In this document: piece by piece, positions 1 through 5,752 of the stretch
Position numbering within the stretch: the first letter of the stretch is position 1
How the letters are laid out: every line of letters begins with the position of its first letter
NCBI GenBank assembly: GCA_025360685.1
Contig: JANYBR010000297.1
Span: 1 to 6,020 of the forward strand
DNA from: Pseudomonadota bacterium
Lineage (GTDB): Bacteria; Pseudomonadota; Alphaproteobacteria; Micropepsales; Micropepsaceae
Direction: 5' to 3'
Length of the DNA stretch: 6,020 nucleotides
Position numbers and translations under genes: made by a program
Notes under the pieces: model-generated
What the model saw: only the letters and a program-made list of their open reading frames with translations
Database searches by the model: none
What the model was told of the DNA's origin: nothing

Positions 1-417
1 GTCAGAATAGACTATCAGGCCAGGCAGCAATTTTCCCAACGTCGCGAGCGTGGCGTCGTTCGAGATATAGCCGGACGTGAAGAGCAGCGCGGCCGGTTTG
101 CCGTGCAACTCGGCAAGTTCGCGCTCCAACTCGACATGGTAGTGCGTCGTACCGGAGATATTGCGCGTGCCGCCCGCTCCCGCGCCGGTCGCGTCGATCG
201 CCTCGTGCATGGCGGCAAGCACCACGGGATGTTGGCCCATGCAGAGATAGTCGTTGCTGCACCACACCGTGATCGGGCGCTTGTTCGCGTCCGAGTAAAA
301 GTCCGCCCTGGGGTAGCCCCCGCGCTGGCGAACGATGTCCGCGAATATGCGGTATCGGCCCTCGCGCTTCAGTCCAGTCAGCGCGTCCCGGAAACGGTTC
401 AAATACGGAAACGACAT
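1..417 (-). CDS. hemA: 5-aminolevulinate synthase, N-terminal part (cut by window edge)
   Basis: This PLP enzyme of the alpha-oxoamine synthase family condenses glycine with succinyl-CoA to 5-aminolevulinate, the first committed step of the Shemin (C4) tetrapyrrole pathway, in the cytoplasm. The first 139 codons are present and the frame is open to the edge, so about two thirds of the gene, including the PLP-binding lysine, lies outside. Recognisable blocks are GRYRIF (20-25, substrate-binding arginine region), CSNDYL followed by MGQHP (53-64), GAGAGGTRNISG (78-89, with the Thr and Asn that contact succinyl-CoA in the Rhodobacter enzyme) and LFTSGYISNDATL (112-124). The ATG at 417-415 has an AAGAGA Shine-Dalgarno sequence 8 bases upstream, and the protein begins where family members normally do. 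An unusual point is Cys59, where the family mostly has Gly (YLGMG). The gene appears to have its own leader in the 251-base gap behind it. Identity is very secure. Confidence 0.96.
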   Translation of the reverse strand, partial: MSFPYLNRFRDALTGLKREGRYRIFADIVRQRGGYPRADFYSDANKRPITVWCSNDYLCMGQHPVVLAAMHEAIDATGAGAGGTRNISGTTHYHVELERELAELHGKPAALLFTSGYISNDATLATLGKLLPGLIVYSD

Positions 418-668
418 GAATTCAATCTCTTGTGACGGGGTTTTAATCCGTTACACGTGGCTTCCAACCGGCCCAGAACATACTCCAACACCCACCCCCT
501 TGGCTAAGCCATTTGTCACATGACGGCCCTGATTTTGGCATCTGAACGACTAGGTAATCGCCCTGGCGGTAGCAGGGCAGCCGCGGTCGCGCGGACGGCG
601 TTCCCAAGCGCTCACATAGCAACGGATCCGACCCTCCGGCACATTGATCCAAGTCATCCTCGCGTCAC
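418..668 (-). promoter_or_regulatory. hemA leader and intergenic region
   Basis: This 251-base gap separates the DUF1345 stop codon from the hemA start and must hold the hemA promoter unless transcription reads through from the upstream genes. What can be seen is the AAGAGA ribosome binding site at 426-431, an 11-base palindrome TGGCTAAGCCA at 501-511, a second small dyad GTCA-CA-TGAC at 515-524, and two adjacent stem-loops at 560-594. I found no FNR/FixK-type box (TTGAT-N4-ATCAA), although such sites control hemA in some relatives, and no good -35/-10 pair. A short tryptophan- and cysteine-rich frame ends at 443, but coding is not supported. Assignment as a regulatory region is by position. 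Confidence 0.5.
560..594. other. Two tandem stem-loops between the DUF1345 gene and hemA
   Basis: The first hairpin pairs GCCCTG (560-565) with CAGGGC (573-578) around a 7-base loop. The second pairs CCGCG (581-585) with CGCGG (590-594) around a 4-base loop. They lie 75 to 110 bases past the DUF1345 stop codon in the direction of transcription. No T-run follows on either strand, so a classical intrinsic terminator is not supported. They could be a processing or stability element at the 3' end of the ldtR-DUF1345 transcript, or simply GC-rich chance pairing. Confidence 0.35.
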
Positions 669-1328
669 CTAGGATGCGATCGTCACCGCGGCGTTGACGG
701 CCATGGCAATGAGGACCGTGTTAAAGAAAAACGACACGACGGAGTGCGAGATCACCGTCTGGCGCATTTCGCTCGTTTGGACGAGCGTATCGGAGACCTG
801 CGCAGTCATGCCGACGACCAGCGCGAAATAGATGAAATCCCACGGCCCAGGCTCCAGGCACTCGGGAAACTTCAGCGGCGGAATGTAACCTTCCTCCTCG
901 TCGTGGTTGTAATAGAGGTGAGCATAGCGAAGTGCGGACACCGTGTGCAGCATGAACCAGCCGAGAGGCGCTCCTGCGAGCGCAAGTGCAAGCGTCAGCG
1001 GGCTGTCCAGGCTCTTACCATGCAGAGTTGCGAACACAGCGAACGACGCGTAGCCGATCGCTCCTACCGTTATCACGGTGACCAGAATGCCACCCTCATC
1101 CTCGATATCGGCGCGCCGCCTCAAATCACCGGCGGTCAGACGCAACACGAGCCACCAACTCATGATCAGGAATGATGCGAAGAATGCATCTCCGCCGATT
1201 GCCTCTGGCAACGGCGACGACAAATGGCGCGACACGACGAGCGCAACAATGCCGATCATCAGCGCCAGATAGAAGCGGCTGTGGTGATGAAGCTGGTTCG
1301 ATACAAACGAAGGCAGCGGAACCTCCAT
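669..1328 (-). CDS. DUF1345 family membrane protein
   Basis: The product is a 219-residue inner-membrane protein of the DUF1345 family, whose biochemical role is unknown. Six hydrophobic segments are visible, at about residues 19-36, 48-65, 81-102, 111-132, 164-178 and 192-217. The family signature blocks are present: HTVSALRYAHLYY (128-140), PWDFIYFALVVGMTAQVSD (162-180, with the typical aspartates) and SFFFNTVL (199-206). A charged loop (DLRRRADIEDEGG, 68-80) follows the second helix and an acidic loop DEEEG (143-147) follows the fourth. It starts 39 bases downstream of the ldtR-like gene on the same strand, so the two are probably co-transcribed. The ATG at 1328-1326 has no clear Shine-Dalgarno sequence. 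No in-frame ATG precedes it nearby, so this start is the best choice. Family assignment is secure and function is open. Confidence 0.88.
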   Translation of the reverse strand: MEVPLPSFVSNQLHHHSRFYLALMIGIVALVVSRHLSSPLPEAIGGDAFFASFLIMSWWLVLRLTAGDLRRRADIEDEGGILVTVITVGAIGYASFAVFATLHGKSLDSPLTLALALAGAPLGWFMLHTVSALRYAHLYYNHDEEEGYIPPLKFPECLEPGPWDFIYFALVVGMTAQVSDTLVQTSEMRQTVISHSVVSFFFNTVLIAMAVNAAVTIAS

Positions 1329-1367
1329 TGGGGCGCCGCCGCCATTGGTACATGAGTCGCCGCTGTC

Positions 1368-1886
1368 CTAGAGGCGGAAACGAACCTGATCGATCCAGAA
1401 CCGTTCCATGCGTTTGAGCGTGACGTTGATGGCGTCGAGGTCCTCGGACGAGACGTTGCCGACCGCTCCGAGCGATCCCAAGTGGCGCATGAAAAGCTCG
1501 CGCAGCATGTCGCGCACGATTTCGCCTTTCTTTGTCAGCCGGACCAGAACCGACCGGCGGTCGGCTTCCGAGCGCTCATGATGGATGTAGCCCGCTTCGA
1601 CGAGCTTCTTGAGATTGTACGACACGTTCGAGCCCAAATAGTGCCCTCGCGTGCGCAGCTCGCCGGCTGTCAGTTCCTGATCACCCACGTTGAACAGAAG
1701 CAGAGCCTGGACGCTGTTGATCTCGCGTTCGTCGCGCCGGTCCAACTCGTCCTTGATCACATCGAGCAATTGGCGGTGCAGGCGCTCGACCAGGTTGAGC
1801 GTCTCAAGGTAGTATTTCGCTTCCACGCGCACGCCTTCATGCACGCCTTCAAGCGCCGCAGTCTGCGGTTTCGCAAATGCTGTCAT
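1368..1886 (-). CDS. ldtR: MarR-family winged-helix transcriptional regulator, LdtR type
   Basis: This is a 172-residue MarR-type dimeric DNA-binding protein. The resemblance to LdtR of Liberibacter and Sinorhizobium is strong: YYLETLNLVERLHRQLLDVIKDE (25-47, dimerisation helix), INSVQALLLFNVGDQELTAGELR (56-78), the recognition helix region GSNVSYNLKKLVEAGYI (85-101) and the wing DRRSVLVRLT (109-118). LdtR in those species activates an L,D-transpeptidase gene that modifies peptidoglycan and affects osmotic tolerance; that function here is inferred by homology only, and no transpeptidase gene is in the window. The start is well fixed: GGAGG at 1894-1898 lies 7 bases before the ATG. The DUF1345 gene follows after 39 bases and is the most likely co-transcribed partner. 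From general knowledge, ldtR commonly lies near hemB in rhizobial genomes, which fits this locus. The MarR family is certain; the orthology is likely. Confidence 0.85.
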   Translation of the reverse strand: MTAFAKPQTAALEGVHEGVRVEAKYYLETLNLVERLHRQLLDVIKDELDRRDEREINSVQALLLFNVGDQELTAGELRTRGHYLGSNVSYNLKKLVEAGYIHHERSEADRRSVLVRLTKKGEIVRDMLRELFMRHLGSLGAVGNVSSEDLDAINVTLKRMERFWIDQVRFRL

Positions 1887-1986
1887 ATTCTTCCCTCCGC
1901 TTTTGCGGGGCCCACCTGTTGTTATGGATGGCAGACTAGGGACGATTCATTAAAACAGAGTAAAATTCCCTCTGCGTCACAGCTCA
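1887..1986 (-). promoter_or_regulatory. Leader/promoter region of the ldtR-DUF1345 unit
   Basis: This 100-base gap lies between the acyl-CoA dehydrogenase stop codon and the ldtR-like start. It holds the strong Shine-Dalgarno GGAGG (1894-1898) and an AT-rich core at about 1945-1967, unusual for this GC-rich window. That core is framed by AGGGA (1938-1942) and TCCCT (1967-1971), an inverted repeat with a 24-base spacer. MarR regulators often bind AT-rich dyads at their own promoter, so this is a candidate site, but no defined consensus was matched. Confidence 0.4.
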
Positions 1987-3126
1987 TCATTGCCGGGAAA
2001 GCTCGCGCGCCACGATTACACGCATGATTTCGTTGGTTCCCTCCAGAATTTGATGCACGCGGAGGTCGCGCACGTGCCGTTCGGCCGGAAAGTCCTTCAG
2101 GTAACCATAGCCGCCGTGGAGTTGCAGTGCGTCATTGGCAATCTCAAAACCTGCGTCGGTGGCAAACCGTTTCGCCATGGCACACAACATCGTGGCGCGA
2201 GGATCCCGGCGGTCGAGCGCCGCCGCAGCACTGCGGATCATGAGGCGCGATGCTTCGAGCTCGGTCGCCATATCGGCCAATTTGAACTGCGAGGCCTGAA
2301 AGTCGGCAATCGCCGTGCCGAACTGCTTGCGCTCTTTCGCATACGCAAGGGCTTCGTCAAGCGCCGCGCGGGCGGTGCCGACCGAGCACGCGCCGATATT
2401 GATGCGCCCGCCGTCAAGCCCGCTCATTGCAATCCGAAAGCCTTCGCCCTCATTTCCGATGCGGTTCGCCACCGGCACGCGGCAATTGTCGAAGATCACT
2501 TGGGCAGTGGGCTGGCTGTTCCAACCCATCTTTCGTTCCTTCTTCCCGAACGACAGACCCGCCACGCCGTTCTCGACTACGAGACATGAGATGCCTTTCG
2601 GTCCATCGTCACCGGTACGCACCATGCAGACATAGATGTCTGAAACGCCCGCTCCGGAAATGAACGCTTTGGCGCCGTTCAGGACATAGTCGCCTTTATC
2701 CAGCACGGCGCGCGTCTTCAGGCTGGCCGCGTCTGAACCGGACCCGGGTTCGGTCAGACAATAGCTCGCGATTTTTTCCATTGTGGTGAGTTTCGGCAGG
2801 AAGCGTGTTCGCTGTTCCTGGCTGCCGTAGCGATCGATCATCCACGACGCCATATTGTGAATGGAAATGAACGCCGCCGTCGACGTGCAGCCGGCTGACA
2901 ACTCTTCCATGATGATGGCAGCGTCCAGCCGCGACATTTCCGATCCGCCGACATCGCCCTTCACATAGATGCCGGCGAAGCCGAGCGCCGCCGCCGCGCG
3001 CAGAGTCTCGACCGGGAAGATCTCCTTTTCATCCCACTGTGCTGCGAAAGGTGCCAGGCGCTCCTTTGCAAAGCGGCGCGCCACGTCCTGTATGGCGCGC
3101 TGATCGTCGTTCAGTTCAAAATCCAT
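1987..3126 (-). CDS. Acyl-CoA dehydrogenase, isobutyryl-CoA dehydrogenase type
   Basis: This FAD flavoenzyme introduces an alpha-beta double bond into an acyl-CoA and passes electrons to electron-transfer flavoprotein. The 379-residue length is standard. The order is an N-terminal helical domain (about 1-115), a beta domain (about 120-215) with the FAD/substrate motif YCLTEPGSGSD (122-132), and a C-terminal helical domain with LHGGYGYLKD (336-345) and HQILEGTNEIMR (358-369). Glu362 is the expected catalytic base. Several blocks match human ACAD8 closely: CTSTAAFISIHNMASWMID (80-98), MGWNSQPT (200-207), VPVANRIG (217-224) and GGRINI (239-244). This suggests isobutyryl-CoA to methacrylyl-CoA in valine breakdown, although a short- or branched-chain acyl-CoA role remains possible. 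The ATG at 3126 has only a weak AGG upstream, but the MDFELNDDQ beginning is typical. The gene is divergent from hemB and may read into the ldtR unit 100 bases downstream. Confidence 0.92.
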   Translation of the reverse strand: MDFELNDDQRAIQDVARRFAKERLAPFAAQWDEKEIFPVETLRAAAALGFAGIYVKGDVGGSEMSRLDAAIIMEELSAGCTSTAAFISIHNMASWMIDRYGSQEQRTRFLPKLTTMEKIASYCLTEPGSGSDAASLKTRAVLDKGDYVLNGAKAFISGAGVSDIYVCMVRTGDDGPKGISCLVVENGVAGLSFGKKERKMGWNSQPTAQVIFDNCRVPVANRIGNEGEGFRIAMSGLDGGRINIGACSVGTARAALDEALAYAKERKQFGTAIADFQASQFKLADMATELEASRLMIRSAAAALDRRDPRATMLCAMAKRFATDAGFEIANDALQLHGGYGYLKDFPAERHVRDLRVHQILEGTNEIMRVIVARELSRQ

Positions 3127-3151
3127 GACTGCCTATCAATTTCTTACCGTG

Positions 3152-3180
3152 CTGGCGCTTAGCGGGACGCCCGCCGCCAG
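3152..3180. repeat. Bulged 11-bp inverted repeat (stem-loop)
   Basis: CTGGCG (3152-3157) pairs with CGCCAG (3175-3180), and inside it GCGGG (3162-3166) pairs with CCCGC (3170-3174) around a 3-base loop ACG. The only unpaired stem bases are CTTA (3158-3161) on one side. In RNA this would be a stable bulged hairpin, in the 5' leader of the acyl-CoA dehydrogenase mRNA if transcription starts far enough upstream. As DNA it could be an operator. No T-run follows in either direction, so a terminator is unlikely. Confidence 0.5.
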
Positions 3181-3191
3181 AATTAGCCCGG

Positions 3192-3208
3192 TTTGCGCGC
3201 AGCGCAAA
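3192..3208. repeat. Perfect 7-bp inverted repeat TTTGCGC-GCA-GCGCAAA
   Basis: Two perfect 7-base arms (3192-3198 and 3202-3208) flank a 3-base centre, 55 bases before the hemB start codon. The size and symmetry suit a dimeric regulator binding site as well as a small hairpin in the hemB leader. No known operator consensus was recognised. It lies only 11 bases from the bulged repeat at 3152-3180. Confidence 0.5.
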
Positions 3209-3263
3209 GCCGCAACGGCCGATGCTGCTTGAATCCTGCGCCGGGACTTGGCAAGAGACAGGG

Positions 3264-4253
3264 ATGAGCAAGTTTCCGGCTACCCGACTGCGCCGCTTGC
3301 GCCGTCATGATTGGTCGCGCCGCCTGGTTGCGGAATCGACTCTGTCTCCGTCCGATTTCATCTGGCCGTTGTTCCTCATCGACGGCGACGGGAAACGCGA
3401 ACCCGTCCCATCAATGCCTGGCGTCGACCGGCTTTCCATCGACCTCGCTGTGGGCGCGGCCGAGGAAGCAGACAAGCTCGGCATTCCCGTGGTGGCTCTG
3501 TTTCCCTATACCGATCCCGCAATGCGCGACGACGATGGCAGCGAAGCCACCAACCCCGGCAATCTTGTCTGCCGCGCTGTCCGGGCGATCAAAAAAGCCC
3601 TGCCCCAGATCGGCGTCATGTGCGACGTCGCCCTCGACCCCTACACCAGTCACGGTCACGACGGACTTCTGGTCGACGATTATGTGGTCAATGACGAGAC
3701 ACTAGAAGTTCTTGTCCAACAGGCTCTGATCCAGGCTGAGGCCGGGTGCGATATCATTGCTCCATCCGACATGATGGACGGACGGGTTGGCGCCATTCGC
3801 ACTGCGCTTGAAGCGAACGGTCACAAGAACACGCTGATCATGGCATATGCCGCCAAATACGCTTCGGCGTTCTGCGGGCCGTTCCGCGAGGCGATCGGCT
3901 CATCCAAAACCCTCAAAGGCGACAAGCGTACATACCAGTTGGACCCGGCCAACGGCGACGAAGCACTGCGCGAGGTTGCGCTCGACATTGCCGAAGGCGC
4001 CGACATGGTGATGGTCAAGCCGGGCATGCCGTATCTCGACCTCGTCTGGCGCGTGCGCAAGAATTTCGGTGTGCCGACTTTCGCCTATCAGGTGTCGGGC
4101 GAATATTCGATGCTGACCGCGGCGATCGAGCGCGGCTGGCTGGAGCGCGACCGCGTCATCCTGGAGAGCCTGATAGGTTTCAAGCGCGCCGGCGCCAGTG
4201 GCATTCTCACCTATTTCGCGCGCGACGCGGCAAAGCTTCTGCGCAAGAGTTGA
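3264..4253 (+). CDS. hemB: Delta-aminolevulinic acid dehydratase (porphobilinogen synthase), Mg-type
   Basis: The enzyme joins two 5-aminolevulinate molecules into porphobilinogen, the second step of tetrapyrrole synthesis, as a cytoplasmic TIM-barrel homo-oligomer. The 329-residue length is typical. The Schiff-base lysines are Lys198 in MAYAAKYASAFCGPFREA (193-210) and Lys252 in MVMVKPGMPYLD (248-259). The metal-site segment CDVALDPYTSHGHDG (120-134) has Ala123, Asp125 and Asp133 where zinc enzymes have cysteines, which is the magnesium-dependent form known from Bradyrhizobium. Other family blocks are IIAPSDMMDGRV (164-175), TYQLDPAN (223-230) and FAYQVSGEYSML (273-284). I chose the ATG at 3264 because AAGAGA precedes it by 5 bases and MSKFPATRLRRLRR is a usual beginning; an in-frame ATG at 3222 would add 14 atypical residues without a ribosome site. 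The gene converges on the TetR gene, with 9 bases between stop codons. Confidence 0.97.
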   Translation: MSKFPATRLRRLRRHDWSRRLVAESTLSPSDFIWPLFLIDGDGKREPVPSMPGVDRLSIDLAVGAAEEADKLGIPVVALFPYTDPAMRDDDGSEATNPGNLVCRAVRAIKKALPQIGVMCDVALDPYTSHGHDGLLVDDYVVNDETLEVLVQQALIQAEAGCDIIAPSDMMDGRVGAIRTALEANGHKNTLIMAYAAKYASAFCGPFREAIGSSKTLKGDKRTYQLDPANGDEALREVALDIAEGADMVMVKPGMPYLDLVWRVRKNFGVPTFAYQVSGEYSMLTAAIERGWLERDRVILESLIGFKRAGASGILTYFARDAAKLLRKS

Positions 4254-4262
4254 GTCATTGGC

Positions 4263-4871
4263 CTATTGATCGCGTCGCGTCGAGAACAGGCTGCGTAGAA
4301 TGATCTCCGCGCGCGACGGAAGTACGTTCAAGCCAGATTTGCGCTGCCCCAGATCGACGACATTGCGCAGGATCAGCATGGCAAGACCGTGTACCGCGGC
4401 CCACACGGCCAGTCCCAACGCGGAATCATGCAACGCCGTTCCGATCTCATTGCCGACCGCATCGGCCGCAGTACCGAGTTCCGGAAAGGAGTCGCGGTTA
4501 GGCAGCTGGGGACCAAACATCAAACTCGCAAGCGCCGGACGGCGCGCCACGAACCGCATATAGGCGGCGCCGATCTTGGCGATACGGTCAGCCTCGGCGT
4601 CGGGTGTGGCCACTGCAGCCGCAATCTCGTTGCGCAATTCGACAAAGCCCTCGATTGCGAGCTCGACCAGAAGCGCCTCATGATTTGGGAAATGACGATA
4701 CGGCGCGGCGTGGCTGACACCAGCCTTGCGCGCCACGGCCCGCAGGCTTAGCTCGGCAAGCGATTCTTCTTCCAGAATAGTACGCGCCGCGTCGAGCAAC
4801 GCATTGCGCAAGTCGCCATGATGATAGGAACGGCCCCGAGCCGGCGCCGCCGTGGAATCCGAACGATCCAT
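4263..4871 (-). CDS. TetR/AcrR-family transcriptional regulator with WHG-type C-terminal domain
   Basis: This is a 202-residue one-component repressor of the TetR family. The N-terminal domain starts with SYHHGDLRNALLDAA (15-29), followed by the helix-turn-helix LSLRAVARKAGVSHAAPYRHFPNHEALL (41-68). The ligand domain shows Y104-MRFVARRPALASLMFGP (104-121) and the tryptophan, histidine and glycine of a WHG-type domain at W157, H161 and G162. Ligand is unknown. The ATG at 4871-4869 overlaps the TGA of the upstream oxidoreductase gene by one base (TGATG), with AAAGGG just before it inside that gene, so translation is probably coupled. The same frame stays open far upstream to 5561, but that stretch overlaps the oxidoreductase gene and has no family similarity, so it was excluded. 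The last place in the transporter operon suggests it controls that operon and thereby itself; this is inference. Confidence 0.93.
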   Translation of the reverse strand: MDRSDSTAAPARGRSYHHGDLRNALLDAARTILEEESLAELSLRAVARKAGVSHAAPYRHFPNHEALLVELAIEGFVELRNEIAAAVATPDAEADRIAKIGAAYMRFVARRPALASLMFGPQLPNRDSFPELGTAADAVGNEIGTALHDSALGLAVWAAVHGLAMLILRNVVDLGQRKSGLNVLPSRAEIILRSLFSTRRDQ

Positions 4872-5752
4872 CACTTGCCCTTTCCCAAGGCAGTCTGGCG
4901 CGCAAAGAGGCTGGAAGTGTCCCAGCGCGCACCACCCATTTTTTCGACGTCCGCGTAGAATTGGTCGACCAGGGATGTAACGGGCAGAGAGGTTCCGTTC
5001 CGTCGCGCTTCGGAGAGACAAATCGCCAGATCCTTGCGCATCCATTCGACGGCAAAACCATGGTCGAATTGTCCGGCCAGCATCGTTTTGTGGCGATTCT
5101 CCATTTGCCAGGATTGTGCCGCGCCCTTCGAGATCACCTCCACCACCGCGAGCGGGTCGAGACCGGCAGCACGCGCGAAACTCAATCCCTCGGCGAGAGC
5201 CTGCACGAGACCCGCGATGCAGATCTGATTCACCATCTTGGTCAGCTGACCCGCTCCCGCCTCGCCCATCAATCGACACTGTCGTGCATAGGCCGTCATT
5301 ACCGGCGCAGCCTTGGCGTACGCTGCAGGAGTGCCGCCGCACATGATGGTCAACTGGCCGTTCTTGGCACCCTGCTCGCCACCGGAAACCGGCGCGTCGA
5401 CGAAATGCAGACCGCGCTGGTGCGCACCTTCGGCCAACTCGCGTGCCAGGCCCGCTGAGGCCGTCGTATGATCGATGAACACCGCATCGCGCTTCATCGT
5501 GATGAAAGCGCCATGACGGCCAACTGCAACTTCTCGAACGTCGTCGTCCCTGCCGACGCAACTAAGAACCACGTCGGAATTCGCGGCGGCCTCGGCCGGA
5601 GTCGGCGCGGACTCGCCGCCATATTGCTTGACCCAGGCTTCGGCCTTGGAACGGGTACGATTGAACACGGTCAAATCGTGACCCGCCCGCTTGAGATGGC
5701 CCGCGATCGGATAACCCATTACGCCAAGTCCCAGAAACGCCACCCGGCTCAT
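4871..5752 (-). CDS. NAD(P)-dependent beta-hydroxyacid dehydrogenase (3-hydroxyisobutyrate dehydrogenase family)
   Basis: The product is a 293-residue cytoplasmic oxidoreductase of the family that includes 3-hydroxyisobutyrate dehydrogenase, tartronate semialdehyde reductase and glyoxylate/succinic semialdehyde reductases. The Rossmann motif GLGVMG is at 8-13. NRTRSK (31-36) after the second strand carries basic residues that favour NADP(H). The substrate motif DAPVSGG is at 119-125, GAGQLTKMVNQ (166-176) holds the catalytic Lys172 and Asn175, and the conserved KDL is at 240-242. The exact substrate cannot be read from the sequence; the GQLTKMVNQ variant is found in several subgroups and argues against a confident mmsB call. 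GAGG lies 7 bases before the ATG. The start overlaps the transporter stop by 4 bases (ATGA), and the stop overlaps the TetR start by 1 base. This context suggests a role tied to the exported compound rather than central valine breakdown. Confidence 0.92.
   Translation of the reverse strand: MSRVAFLGLGVMGYPIAGHLKRAGHDLTVFNRTRSKAEAWVKQYGGESAPTPAEAAANSDVVLSCVGRDDDVREVAVGRHGAFITMKRDAVFIDHTTASAGLARELAEGAHQRGLHFVDAPVSGGEQGAKNGQLTIMCGGTPAAYAKAAPVMTAYARQCRLMGEAGAGQLTKMVNQICIAGLVQALAEGLSFARAAGLDPLAVVEVISKGAAQSWQMENRHKTMLAGQFDHGFAVEWMRKDLAICLSEARRNGTSLPVTSLVDQFYADVEKMGGARWDTSSLFARQTALGKGK

Larger units (their letters stand above)
3127..3263. promoter_or_regulatory. Divergent promoter region between the acyl-CoA dehydrogenase gene and hemB
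   Basis: This 137-base gap must carry the promoters for both divergently read genes. It contains two inverted repeats, annotated separately at 3152-3180 and 3192-3208. The hemB ribosome binding site AAGAGA lies at 3253-3258, with a 5-base spacer to the ATG, and is the same hexamer that precedes hemA. No convincing -35/-10 pair could be picked out by eye on either strand. Confidence 0.6.

Noticed and set aside
418..668. Search for an FNR/FixK box or an Irr/ICE-type iron box before hemA
   Set aside because: No sequence close enough to TTGAT-N4-ATCAA or the iron-control motif was found.
1325..1348. Direct repeat CCATTGG (1325-1331 and 1342-1348) around the DUF1345 start
   Set aside because: Seven bases twice in a short GC-rich spacer, one copy overlapping the start codon, is within chance expectation.
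1990..2589. Long plus-strand frame antisense to the acyl-CoA dehydrogenase gene (also 1482-2027, 744-1175 and 4961-5458)
   Set aside because: These open frames mirror GC-rich codon structure of the well-identified minus-strand genes and encode no recognisable domains.
3222..3263. Upstream in-frame ATG for hemB adding 14 residues
   Set aside because: There is no ribosome binding site before it, the residues are atypical for HemB, and the ATG at 3264 has AAGAGA at correct spacing.
4872..5561. N-terminal extension of the TetR frame, giving a 432-residue protein
   Set aside because: It overlaps the oxidoreductase gene in another frame, is arginine/glycine-rich without family similarity, and the TetR domain starts normally at the ATG at 4871.
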